Below are positions 1-9,999 of a stretch of 54,351 bases of DNA, in pieces; position 1 is the first letter of the stretch, and each line of letters begins with the position of its first letter. The position numbers and the translations under genes were made by a program. The notes under the pieces were generated by a model. That model was not told the origin of the DNA. It saw only the letters and a program-made list of their open reading frames with translations, and did not search any database. The stretch lies in NCBI GenBank assembly GCA_964344215.1, contig CAYFMP010000018.1, positions 1-54,351 of the forward strand. Reading direction: 5' to 3'. The stretch comes from CAYFMP01 sp964344215. GTDB taxonomy: Bacteria > Pseudomonadota > Alphaproteobacteria > Rhodospirillales > Casp-alpha2.

Positions 1-428
1 CCGGCAGGCCGCAAAACCGATCTCAGCCGCTTCCATATCAACGTGATCCGCTCTAGGAACAACCGGTCGCGGGCCTCGTGTCGATTGGCCCGGTTGCATC
101 CTATCCTAGTATCGTATGCGGCCGCATTCAATGGTCGGCCCACGAATTCGGTCGGATGCTCTCCGGCAATGGCCCGACCGGCCCCCCCGTTTCATCGGCT
201 CGTTTTTCCCGGCCCGGGTCCGCCGCCCAGGGCGGTCGCACGATCGACGACACCGACCCGCGCCCCTCTATCGCCTTCGCCTCCGTTGCACCGGCGCCGG
301 CGTTCATCGCCATGGCCGGCGGCGGCGGTCCGCTCCGGTTGACTCCGGTCATTGCCGCTCGGCGGCGCTCTTGGTACGGTCCACCTACCCTGCAAGCGAC
401 GCAGCATTGGACTTTCGAGGAACCCGAA
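1..428. other. Non-coding or unrecognised upstream stretch
   Basis: No reading frame here resembles a known protein; open frames on both strands are low-complexity Arg/Pro/Ala products of GC-rich DNA. An open frame continuous with the downstream ABC ATPase reaches position 78, but the family-like sequence begins only at the ATG at 429. The stretch probably holds the promoter of that gene; no clear -35/-10 pair was found. Confidence 0.5.
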
Positions 429-1268
429 ATGACAGGGCCTGCCGCCGAGATTCGGATCGAGGGGTTGCACAAGGCGTTCGAAGGGCACCGGGTGCTGGGC
501 GGCGTCGACCTGGAGGTCGCCGGCGGCGAAATCGTCGCCATCGTCGGCGGTTCGGGCTGCGGCAAGACGGTGTTGCTGAATCACATCCTCGGCGAGTTGA
601 CGCCGGATTCGGGGCGCGTGCTGGTCGCCGACCACGACGAACCGGGGGCGCCGTTGAGGGACCTGGCGGCGTTCGGCGACAACGAACTCGATCGCATCCA
701 TACTCATTGGGGCGTGGTTTTCCAGAGAAACGCCCTGTTTTCGGGCAGCGTCTACGACAACATCGAGCTTTGGCTCAAGGAAATCAGAAACCTGGAGACG
801 GAAGCGATCGAGCCGATCGCGCGGACGGTCCTCGACGCGGTCAGCCTGCCGACCGATGCCGACTTCCTCGACACCCCGTCGGAAAGCCTGTCGGGCGGCA
901 TGGCCAAACGGCTCGCCGTCGCCCGGGCATTGTCGATGGACCCCATCGTCATCTTCTACGACGAACCGACGACCGGCTTGGACCCGACCAGCGCCGCCCA
1001 GGTCCAGGACCTGATTTACTACACCCACTTCGAGCACGCCGCCGACCGGCTCGAGAGAACGACCGTCATCATCACCCACGACAAGGACCTGCTGGCCCGC
1101 TTGCAGCCCAGAATCGTCATGCTGCACGACGGTCGCGTATCGTTCGACGGCTCGTTCGACGAATTCGAGGAATCGGCGTCGTCCATCATCCGCCCCTATT
1201 TCGACGTGATGCCGGTACTGCACGGACGCCCCGAGCCCCGTCCCCGCGTCGCCGACCGGCCGGCCTGA
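429..1268 (+). CDS. ABC transporter ATP-binding protein, MlaF-like
   Basis: The 279-residue protein is a single ABC ATPase domain. Walker A is GGSGCGKT (residues 40-47), the Q-loop lies near VVFQR (96-100), the signature is LSGGM (154-158) and Walker B is IVIFYDEPT (about 173-181), followed by a His-switch in ITHD. The shape resembles MlaF, the ATPase of retrograde phospholipid transport. I chose the ATG at 429 because homology-like sequence starts there. No MlaE permease, MlaD substrate-binding protein or other membrane partner is adjacent, so the partner is unknown and may be encoded elsewhere. The next gene, ppx, starts about 110 bp downstream on the same strand. Confidence 0.85.
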   Translation: MTGPAAEIRIEGLHKAFEGHRVLGGVDLEVAGGEIVAIVGGSGCGKTVLLNHILGELTPDSGRVLVADHDEPGAPLRDLAAFGDNELDRIHTHWGVVFQRNALFSGSVYDNIELWLKEIRNLETEAIEPIARTVLDAVSLPTDADFLDTPSESLSGGMAKRLAVARALSMDPIVIFYDEPTTGLDPTSAAQVQDLIYYTHFEHAADRLERTTVIITHDKDLLARLQPRIVMLHDGRVSFDGSFDEFEESASSIIRPYFDVMPVLHGRPEPRPRVADRPA

Positions 1269-1377
1269 TTGGGCGCGACGCCCGAATCCCGCCGACGACG
1301 ATGTGCCCCTGGCCGGGCGGCGCCGAACCTGAAATAATCGCCCGGACTGCCGGTTACCGAAGGTACGGGCGAGCGTT

Positions 1378-2867
1378 TTGAGCGGAACAGAGCAGAACCG
1401 GCATACGGAATCCGGCCGCGGTCGTATCGCCATCATCGACATCGGCTCGAACACGGTGCGCCTCGTCGTCTACGACGCGCCGATGCGCCTGCCGGTTCCG
1501 CTGTTCAACGAGAAGGTCCAGTGCGAACTCGGCCGCGGCTTGGCGGCGAGCGGCCGTCTCAACCGAGACGGCGCCGCCCTGGCGCTCGAAAGCATCGTCT
1601 GGTTCACCCGGCTGGCCGACGCCATGGGCGTCGATCGCATCGAGCTGGTGGCGACGGCCGCCGTGCGCGAGGCCTCCGACGGCGACGATTTTGCCCGGCG
1701 AATCGAGGAGCGGACCGGCCACCCGGTGATCGTGCTGAGCGGCGACGATGAGGCGGAAGCCGCCGCCCTCGGGGTCTTGAGCGGTGTTCCCGGCGCCGAC
1801 GGCGTGCTCGGCGACCTCGGCGGCGGTAGCCTCGAGTTGATGGAACTGAAAGAGGGCGGTTTCGGGCGTCGCGGGACATTGCCGCTCGGTCATCTCAGAT
1901 TGGCCGAGGACGCCGGCGGATCGACGGCGGAAGCGCCGGCCATCGTCGCCGAACGGCTGGCTGCGATGCCTTGGATCGAGGGCATGGAGGGACGCGCCTT
2001 TTTCGCCGTCGGCGGCTTGTTTCGCACCATCGCCCGCGTTTTCATCGGCGAGACGGCGTATCCCCTTCACGTCATCGACAACTACGAAATTCAGGTGCCG
2101 GAGGCCATGCGGCTGACCCGGCTGATCGTCGAGACCGGCGCCGGCGCCGCGCACCGGTTCGCCGACATACCTCAGAAGCGGATCGATTCGCTGCCCTTCG
2201 CGGCGATCGTTCTCGGCGCGCTTCTCGAACACGGACGCCCCGCGAGGCTGGTGTTTTCCGGATTCGGCCTGCGCGAAGGGCGTCTGATCAACAGCCTGCC
2301 CGAGCCGATCCGCAAGCAGGACCCGCTGATCAGCGGTTGCACGTCGCTGGCCGAACGCACCGGCCGCTTCGCCGTCGGCGGCGACGAGCTGATGGAATGG
2401 ACGGCGCCGCTGTTTCCCGACGAGGCCGCCGAGCGCAGCAGGCTGCGCCACGCCGCCGGCCTGCTGAGCGACCTCGGCTGGACCGAACACCCCGACTATC
2501 GCGCCGAGCATGCGTTCTATCGGGTGCTGCGCCTGCCGTTCGCCGGCCTTACCCACCCGGACCGGGCATTCCTGGCGGTGACGGTTTTCGTGCGCTACGG
2601 CGGCGATCCCTATTCGGCAATCGTCGCCCCGGCGCGCCGCCTGCTCGAAGCCGCCAGCTTCGAGCGCGCCAAGCACCTCGGCCGGGCGTTCCGCCTCGCC
2701 CACACGCTGTCGGGCGGCGCGCCCGGCTTGCTCGACAAGGTGCGCCCGACGGTGGCGGACGGCGTCCTGACGCTGGACATCGGCGGTAAGGAAGAAGCGT
2801 TCCTGAGCGAGACCATCGAGCGCCGCCTCGGCAACCTGGCCGCCAGCCTCGGCCTGGTTCTCAAAAT

Positions 2868-2871
<4 letters not shown>
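1378..2871 (+). CDS. ppx: Ppx/GppA family exopolyphosphatase
   Basis: The 497-residue protein opens its ASKHA-fold phosphatase domain with IAIIDIGSNTVRL (about residues 17-29) and has the phosphate-binding GDLGGGSLEL motif near residue 145. Family members hydrolyse terminal phosphate from polyphosphate or convert pppGpp to ppGpp. The start is a TTG; no better start precedes the first motif. It converges on ppk1 and both genes end in one shared CTAG palindrome, each strand reading TAG. Pairing with ppk1 and ppk2 favours the exopolyphosphatase role over GppA. Confidence 0.9.
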
Positions 2872-5135
<2,264 letters not shown>

Positions 5136-5180
5136 GGGTTCACCTTCTTCCTTGGCCGGCAACGGCCGGCGTTCGGGGCA

Positions 5181-6002
5181 TCACTCGTAGCAATCGGGAA
5201 CGAACGTCTGCTCCGACATCGGCGGCCGCACGTAGCCGCCCTTGCTGCTCCGTTCCGGCAACCGGTGCGGGTCGGGCGTCACGTCCTGGTACGGGATCAG
5301 GCTCAGCAGGTGGCGGATGCAGTTGAGCCGGGCGCGTTTCTTGGAGTCGGCTTCGACCACGTACCACGGCGCGTGCTTGACGTCGGTGTGGGCGAACATC
5401 TCGTCCTTGGCCTTCGAATACTCGACCCAGCGGTCGCGGGATTCGAGGTCCATCGGGCTCAGCTTCCATTGCTTGGTGGGGTCGTCGATGCGGCCTTGGA
5501 ATCGCCGTTCCTGTTCCTCGTCGCTGACCGAGAACCAGTACTTGATGAGGATGATGCCCGACTGCGTGAGCAGGCGTTCGAAATGCGGGCAGGCGTGCAT
5601 GAAGTACTGGTGTTCGTCTTCCGTGCAGAAGCCCATGACCCGCTCGACGCCGGCCCGGTTGTACCAACTGCGGTCGAACAGCACCATCTCGCCGGCGGCC
5701 GGCAGATGGGCGGCGTAGCGTTGGAAGTACCACTGGGTCTTCTCGCGCTCGGTCGGCGTTCCCAGCGCCACCACGCGGCAGACGCGGGGGTTGAGACACT
5801 GGGTGATGCGCTTGATGACGCCGCCCTTGCCGGCGGCGTCGCGGCCCTCGAACAGGACGACGACCTTCAGGCCCTTGTCCTTGATCCAGCCCTGCAACTT
5901 GACGAGCTCGACCTGGAGGCGCGCCAGTTCCTCGTTGTAGACCTTGTTCGGGATCTTCCGCTTGACCGACTTGGTCGGTTCGACTTCGTGTTCCGTGTCC
6001 AT
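5181..6002 (-). CDS. ppk2: Polyphosphate kinase 2
   Basis: The 273-residue PPK2-fold kinase uses polyphosphate to phosphorylate nucleoside diphosphates (or monophosphates in some classes). Walker A is GRDAAGKG (residues 53-60) and the lid/Walker B region is DRSWYNR (110-116), both diagnostic. The single-domain size fits class I. The ATG at 6002 is preceded by AGGGAG at about 8 nt; a GTG at 6029 has no better site. It is transcribed toward ppk1 with a 45-bp gap, so one polyphosphate operon (ppk2-ppk1) opposite ppx is likely. Confidence 0.93.
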   Translation of the reverse strand: MDTEHEVEPTKSVKRKIPNKVYNEELARLQVELVKLQGWIKDKGLKVVVLFEGRDAAGKGGVIKRITQCLNPRVCRVVALGTPTEREKTQWYFQRYAAHLPAAGEMVLFDRSWYNRAGVERVMGFCTEDEHQYFMHACPHFERLLTQSGIILIKYWFSVSDEEQERRFQGRIDDPTKQWKLSPMDLESRDRWVEYSKAKDEMFAHTDVKHAPWYVVEADSKKRARLNCIRHLLSLIPYQDVTPDPHRLPERSSKGGYVRPPMSEQTFVPDCYE

Positions 6003-6076
6003 AACCGCGTCTCCCTGGTCCACGCGCACGGGACTTCTTTCCGAAACTTAGGGTTTCGGCCGGTCTGGCAACTGGT

Positions 6077-6136
6077 TTATGTCTGAAACGATTGAAACGT
6101 ATATGACATAAGTCAATTTTCCGACCGGCCGGAAAA
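6077..6136. promoter_or_regulatory. Divergent ppk2/sixA intergenic inverted repeats
   Basis: A perfect 7-bp inverted repeat, TTATGTC (6077-6083) and GACATAA (6105-6111), brackets two GAAACG copies. It is followed by a second perfect repeat, TTTTCCG (6117-6123) and CGGAAAA (6130-6136). They lie between the divergent ppk2 and sixA starts and could be an operator. No confident PhoB box or -35/-10 pair was identified. Confidence 0.3.
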
Positions 6137-6183
6137 GCATACAAGCATACTGGAAAGCCGCACAACAAGGCAGGCCCAATCCT

Positions 6184-6717
6184 TTGAGAAACCTCTTTCT
6201 CCTACGCCACGCCAAATCGAGCTGGGACGAACCCGGGCTCGACGATTTCGAGCGGCCGCTGGCGCCGCGCGGGACGAAGGCCTGCGAGGCGATGAAGGCA
6301 TACATCCGTAAGGCCCGGATCGCGCCCGCCCTGATCCTGTGTTCGCCGGCCCGGCGGGCGCGGGACACTTACATCCTGCTGGCCGACGCCTTCCCGAGGC
6401 GATGCGAGGTCAGGTTCGAATACGGGCTCTACGAGGCCGGCAGCCAAGCCTTGTTGAAGCGGCTGCGGCGGGTCGAGAACAAGGTCCCGTCGGTCATGAT
6501 GATCGGCCACAACACCGGTATCGAGCACCTGGCGCTGGCCCTGACCAGCGGCACCGACACCAAGCCCTTGAAGCGGATGCGGGAGAAATACCCGACCCTG
6601 GCCCTGGCCAGCATCGAGATCAAGAAGGGGACATGGTCGACGGCGGGGCCGGGCTGCGGACGGCTGTCGGACTATGTCATCCCCCGCGACCTCGGGAAAT
6701 CCAAGCGCAAGAACTAG
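6184..6717 (+). CDS. SixA-type phosphohistidine phosphatase
   Basis: This 177-residue histidine-phosphatase family member carries LLRHAKS (catalytic His9), the SPARRARDT segment (residues 54-62) and the second catalytic histidine in MIGHN (His109). RHAKS instead of the phosphoglycerate-mutase-like RHGE is typical of SixA, which dephosphorylates phosphohistidine on phosphotransfer proteins. The start is a TTG with AAGGCAGG upstream. It is divergent from ppk2; its substrate is not evident from sequence, though a link to phosphate metabolism is possible. Confidence 0.88.
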   Translation: MRNLFLLRHAKSSWDEPGLDDFERPLAPRGTKACEAMKAYIRKARIAPALILCSPARRARDTYILLADAFPRRCEVRFEYGLYEAGSQALLKRLRRVENKVPSVMMIGHNTGIEHLALALTSGTDTKPLKRMREKYPTLALASIEIKKGTWSTAGPGCGRLSDYVIPRDLGKSKRKN

Positions 6718-6729
6718 CCGATGGCGCCG

Positions 6730-7281
6730 TCAGATGACGACGAGCGGCTCGGTTTCGGGGAATTCCGGCCGACCCGACTCGAGATTCACGTAGCCCGACA
6801 GGACTTGGGAAACGCGGCCGTCCTTCGTCAACAGCAGGTCGACGCCTTGAACGGCGATGTGCTCGCGACCGACAACCACCAACGTGCCGCCGATCACGCC
6901 GATGCCGCGATGCTCGATCAGGCTCCGGAAGTACGGGCCCTCGTATTGTTCCCAGTTTTCCTCCCGTCGTTCGTAGGTCGCCGACATCTTCTTCTTGGTG
7001 TAATCGATACCCCACCAGTCGGTCAGCGACGTTCCCCACAACACGAACTCGAGGTCGAGCGGATCGCTCTGGATGTCGGCCAGCGACAGACGTCCCCACC
7101 ACGCCTCGAACTCCTCGAAATNNNNNNNNNNGAAATCGAAGTCCCGCCAGCTCGGAAGACCGCCGTCGCAAATCTTCGAGCGCCACAGGTCGACCAGCGA
7201 TTCGAAGGGACCGAACCGCCGCGCCGGCAGATCGTTGGGGTAGATCCGGTAGTTCCAGCCTTTGATGGCGGGTACGCTCAT
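6730..7281 (-). CDS. PAS_5-like hypothetical protein, interrupted by an assembly gap
   Basis: The N-terminal segment runs through LVDLWRSK, then LPSWRDFDF, then WWGRLSLADI, the pattern of the small alphaproteobacterial PAS-fold proteins (PAS_5, formerly DUF family). They are usually single-domain and of unclear function. Ten Ns at 7122-7131 interrupt residues near 50. The flanks both contain the 5-mer gaaat; merging them removes the Ns and keeps frame, giving DFDFEEFE, which fits the family. The real protein would then have about 178 residues. The ATG at 7281 has only a weak ribosome site. A dodecin remnant lies immediately upstream in the same frame. Confidence 0.7.
   Translation of the reverse strand: MSVPAIKGWNYRIYPNDLPARRFGPFESLVDLWRSKICDGGLPSWRDFDFXXXXFEEFEAWWGRLSLADIQSDPLDLEFVLWGTSLTDWWGIDYTKKKMSATYERREENWEQYEGPYFRSLIEHRGIGVIGGTLVVVGREHIAVQGVDLLLTKDGRVSQVLSGYVNLESGRPEFPETEPLVVI
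7122..7131. other. Assembly gap (10 N)
   Basis: The ten Ns are probably a false gap: the 5-mer gaaat ends the left contig and begins the right one, and collapsing the two copies restores an uninterrupted reading frame. Confidence 0.8.
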
Positions 7282-7344
7282 CGGCTGAGTATACACCACC
7301 ACCAGGCTCCGGCATCGGATTCCCGGCCGCTCTTTCCCGGCGCC

Positions 7345-7392
7345 GGGACTGGTGCCGACCACCTAAATGACCTTGTAGACGCTTTCCGCCAT
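7345..7392 (-). pseudogene. Dodecin remnant
   Basis: On the minus strand an ATG at 7392, preceded by a near-perfect Shine-Dalgarno (AAGGAGG, about 5 nt away), opens MAESVYKVI, then a TAG at 7365-7363, then VVGTSP. This is the conserved dodecin N-terminus (consensus MAESVYKVIE-VGTS) with the expected Glu codon changed to stop. After about 16 codons the similarity ends; the rest of the flavin-binding 65-70-residue protein is missing. The frame runs on, open, into the downstream PAS-like gene. This looks like a deleted, decaying dodecin gene. Confidence 0.6.
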
Positions 7393-7645
7393 GACATCCT
7401 CCTTCCGTACGATGTTGAAGGTGCTGAGCGCGCCTCAAGACGAGGCTCTCCAGTCCGTTCCGACCCATGCTTGTGGCAGCCCGCATACACCGAACGGCGC
7501 CGACCGGGTAAACAAGCGTGACCCACGCGACGACGACATCACCGGGACCAAAACAACCGAGCTTGACTCCCATGCCTGATTAAAGAACCGGACATTGAAC
7601 AATCAGCCGGAATGATATTCTCCACCGGGCAATGGTAGCGATTTG
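7393..7645. other. Intergenic stretch, no gene seen
   Basis: Between the dodecin remnant and the end of the DUF2703 gene I find no recognisable protein or RNA. The region probably carries the former dodecin promoter. Confidence 0.4.
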
Positions 7646-8314
7646 TCAGGAGCGGTTTGCGGCGTCTTTTTTTTGCATGCCGGAAAAGAAACGTTTCAGG
7701 TTGTCCGGCGCCTCTCCTGCTTTCCGGGGCTCGTCTCGGTCCTCTCCGGTACCGCCGTACACGTCTTTGAGGATGGCTTCGATAATCAGGCCTTTCGGCG
7801 GGGCCGTGTGCCACTGTCCCTGATATTCCCATTCGCGGCATGACACGCCTCCCTCGCAATCGCAGAGGGTGCCGCAGGACTCGCAGAGGCTTTCCCGGTA
7901 ATTCATCTGAATATCCCGGCCATTGACCCGGACGGTGGGCGACACGAGGAATCCGAGGGCCACGGCTTGGTCTTCGCTCGTCACCCGAATTTTATTCAGG
8001 GCAACGTCAAAGCCCGCCGCTTCAAGAACCCGAGCGACCTCCTCAACGGCGTCTTCGAGAGTGGCTTCCGTATCTTGGCACCGCTCGCATACGCTCAAGT
8101 CGAGATACAGGAAATCGATATCCAGGCGTCTCTCTTCCGCTCGGGTTCCGCTTGCCGATGGAGATGTGACCTGTGGACCGCAACAGACGGACGCATTACT
8201 GGTTGTCTTGGCCTCGTCGGAAGGTGAACAGCACCCGGCCTCGGACGCGGACGGCGCTTGCTTGACGGCATCCAGCGTATCACAGCAACTTTCTGATTTC
8301 TTTGTCCCGGTCAT
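7646..8314 (-). CDS. Cysteine-rich DUF2703 family protein
   Basis: The 222-residue protein has three CC motifs in its first 45 residues (SCC, GCC, VCC), then a DUF2703-type thioredoxin-like domain beginning DIDFLYLDLSVCERC and a CESCGTLCDC cluster later. DUF2703 proteins are uncharacterised but often sit near ArsR genes. Here it diverges from an ArsR-family regulator that itself has CC motifs, so metalloid or soft-metal binding is a reasonable inference, unproven. I chose ATG 8314 because GGAG lies 9 nt upstream; ATG 8329 in the same frame is the alternative. Confidence 0.75.
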   Translation of the reverse strand: MTGTKKSESCCDTLDAVKQAPSASEAGCCSPSDEAKTTSNASVCCGPQVTSPSASGTRAEERRLDIDFLYLDLSVCERCQDTEATLEDAVEEVARVLEAAGFDVALNKIRVTSEDQAVALGFLVSPTVRVNGRDIQMNYRESLCESCGTLCDCEGGVSCREWEYQGQWHTAPPKGLIIEAILKDVYGGTGEDRDEPRKAGEAPDNLKRFFSGMQKKDAANRS

Positions 8315-8347
8315 AGTGCCGAACTCCATATAATTGCCCGAGAAGGC

Positions 8348-8408
8348 TTGATCGCCGCTCGTAAAAAGGATTATAAAAGACGTATCTCAACATTTCAAGA
8401 GATATTGA
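8348..8408 (+). promoter_or_regulatory. arsR promoter and candidate operator
   Basis: TTGATC (8348-8353) and TATAAA (8372-8377), 18 bp apart, form a sigma70-like promoter for the ArsR gene. An imperfect inverted repeat TCAACAT (8387-8393) and ATATTGA (8402-8408), 6 of 7 bases paired, overlaps the expected transcript start and could be the ArsR operator controlling both divergent genes. Confidence 0.45.
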
Positions 8409-8411
8409 ACT

Positions 8412-8741
8412 ATGAATGAAAAACAAGCTCTCGACATGCTTGGCGCGCTTTCACAGGAAACCCGGTTGCGCGTTGTCCGGTATTTGGTTCAATGCGGCCA
8501 AGAGGGCGCATCGGCGGGCGATGTCGGTAAAGAGGTCGGCGCGACGTCCTCACGGGCTTCTTTTCACCTTTCGGCACTGGAACGTGCGGGCGTGATCTCG
8601 TCTGAACGCCAATCGCGGAATATCATCTATTCCGCAAATTTTGAGAACATCGGGGCCTTAATATCTTTCCTGCTCAGTGATTGCTGTAACAATCACCCCG
8701 ACATCCTGGCATGCTGTGAGCTTGAAAATAGGCGCTGTTGA
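8412..8741 (+). CDS. ArsR/SmtB family transcriptional regulator
   Basis: The 109-residue winged-helix repressor has the ArsR pattern: LSQETRLRVVRYL (residues 13-25), recognition helix SRASFHLSALERAGVI (47-62) and a beta-wing near RQSRNIIY. It ends in paired cysteines, C91-C92 and C101-C102, plus C109, a placement that suggests a C-terminal As(III)/Sb(III) sensor site; the classic helix-3 CVC box is absent. It diverges from the Cys-rich DUF2703 gene across a 97-bp promoter region and probably represses both genes until metalloid binds. Confidence 0.88.
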   Translation: MNEKQALDMLGALSQETRLRVVRYLVQCGQEGASAGDVGKEVGATSSRASFHLSALERAGVISSERQSRNIIYSANFENIGALISFLLSDCCNNHPDILACCELENRRC

Positions 8742-8744
8742 AAC

Positions 8745-8822
8745 GTCCGCTTCACTCCTGAAAGCGGCCCTCCGGCAGCCGTTGGATCGCAGCGCTCGTC
8801 ATTGCTTTTGCCCGCCCACCTA
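8745..8822 (+). repeat. Imperfect 78-bp direct repeat, copy 1
   Basis: It matches 11928-12005 at 62 of 78 positions without gaps. Its right edge coincides with the point where the ParD fragment ends. Confidence 0.7.
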
Positions 8823-8864
8823 TTGGCGCATGAGGTCGGGCAGGGATACGGTCATCGTCGCCAT
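8820..8864 (-). pseudogene. ParD-type antitoxin remnant
   Basis: From ATG 8864 (GAGGA 8 nt upstream) the minus strand reads MATMTVSLPDLMRQ then TAG. MATMTVSLPD opens many ParD/CopG-family antitoxins. Only 14 codons survive; the stop codon is made of the last three bases of the 78-bp repeat, so the gene appears cut by that sequence. No ParE toxin is present. Confidence 0.5.
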
Positions 8865-9231
8865 GGCCGGTTTCCTCTACCACCGACTACGACTTGGATT
8901 GGCATAGCGGTTCGGCGCCTTCGTTCATGTGGCCGTATACAACCATGGCCACGACGCCGCGCCGGTTGGGTGAAGCGGGATGGAAGGGCGTTGGGAATGG
9001 GATGAAGATGAGGGTCGAGGGCGGCGACCCTCAAATCGGTTTCCACACTCGGCGAGGTCCGCCCTTACCCCAGCGGCGGACATAACCGAACGGTGCGCGT
9101 AATATCCGGTTACGTCTGCCACCCTTGCCGGTCATTGCCTCAATCAGCCTAACCCGTGCATTTCGACCACAAAGCTCCCCGCCTAAGACAAATATCCTTG
9201 TCCCCAGGGGATCGGTGAATAGAGTCGAAGC

Positions 9232-9999
9232 ATGAGTGCCTCCGTATCCGGAAGAGCGCGCCGCCGGACTGCCGGTGGAGAACGCCACTGCCTGACCCTG
9301 GGGGGTGCACTTTCTCCCGATGTTTACCGGGCATGGCGGAAATCCGGCCTGGGCGCCATCACCGAAAGACTGGAACACGATCTCATCCTGGAACTTTCCG
9401 GCTCCGTGGAACATCAACGTTGGCTCGATGTGGGTTGCGGGGATGGGGCGCTTGCCGAGAAGCTGGCAACGAAAGGCGCCTCCGTGACGGGATTCGACTC
9501 CAACACCGCCATGATCGAAGCCGCACGGCAGCGCGGCGTCGGCCAGTTCATTGTCGCCTCTGCAAAGGACTTGCCGTTTGCCGACGCAACGTTCGACGGC
9601 GTGAGCGCAATCACCGTCCTTTGCCTTACGGGACGCAGGGAACGCGTCGTCGAGGAAATCGCTCGCGTTCTGAAACCCGGTGGCCGTCTGATAATCGGTG
9701 AATTGGGTGTCCATAGCCTGTGGGCCCTTTCCCGCCGGGTACGTGCCAAATTCGGTAATCGCTTTTGGCAACAGACGCGCTTCTTTACCAAGGGCGAGTT
9801 GTCCTTGTTGGCAGCACATGCCGGACTGGAGTTTCAAGGGTTTGGAGCGGCCGTTTTCTACCCGCCTTTCGGCATGGCGGCACGTCTTCTCGCCTGGGCG
9901 GACCCCATGCTTGGGCGGATGCTCGGCGAAATCGGCGCCGCTTTTATCGCCCTGTCGGCGGAAAAAATTGTTTTGGATCGGGACAACCGCCTCAACTAG
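9232..9999 (+). CDS. Class I SAM-dependent methyltransferase
   Basis: The 255-residue protein has the Rossmann-fold SAM motif WLDVGCGDGALAEKL (residues 64-78), the acidic D of GFDSN, LPFADATFDGV and VLKPGG. This is the Methyltransf_11/UbiE-like pattern; the substrate is unknown. The cysteine triad of arsenite methyltransferase ArsM is absent despite the ArsR neighbour. The stop codon directly abuts the left end of the IS5-family remnant, so the C-terminus may have been altered by the insertion. Confidence 0.8.
   Translation: MSASVSGRARRRTAGGERHCLTLGGALSPDVYRAWRKSGLGAITERLEHDLILELSGSVEHQRWLDVGCGDGALAEKLATKGASVTGFDSNTAMIEAARQRGVGQFIVASAKDLPFADATFDGVSAITVLCLTGRRERVVEEIARVLKPGGRLIIGELGVHSLWALSRRVRAKFGNRFWQQTRFFTKGELSLLAAHAGLEFQGFGAAVFYPPFGMAARLLAWADPMLGRMLGEIGAAFIALSAEKIVLDRDNRLN

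Larger units (their letters stand above)
8742..9231. other. Gene-free stretch with repeat and remnants
   Basis: No intact gene is visible. The stretch holds copy 1 of a 78-bp repeat (8745-8822), a ParD fragment (8820-8864) and a perfect 8-bp hairpin GAGGGTCG/CGACCCTC (9010-9032). A minus-strand open frame across it has no family resemblance and runs antisense through the next methyltransferase. Confidence 0.5.
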
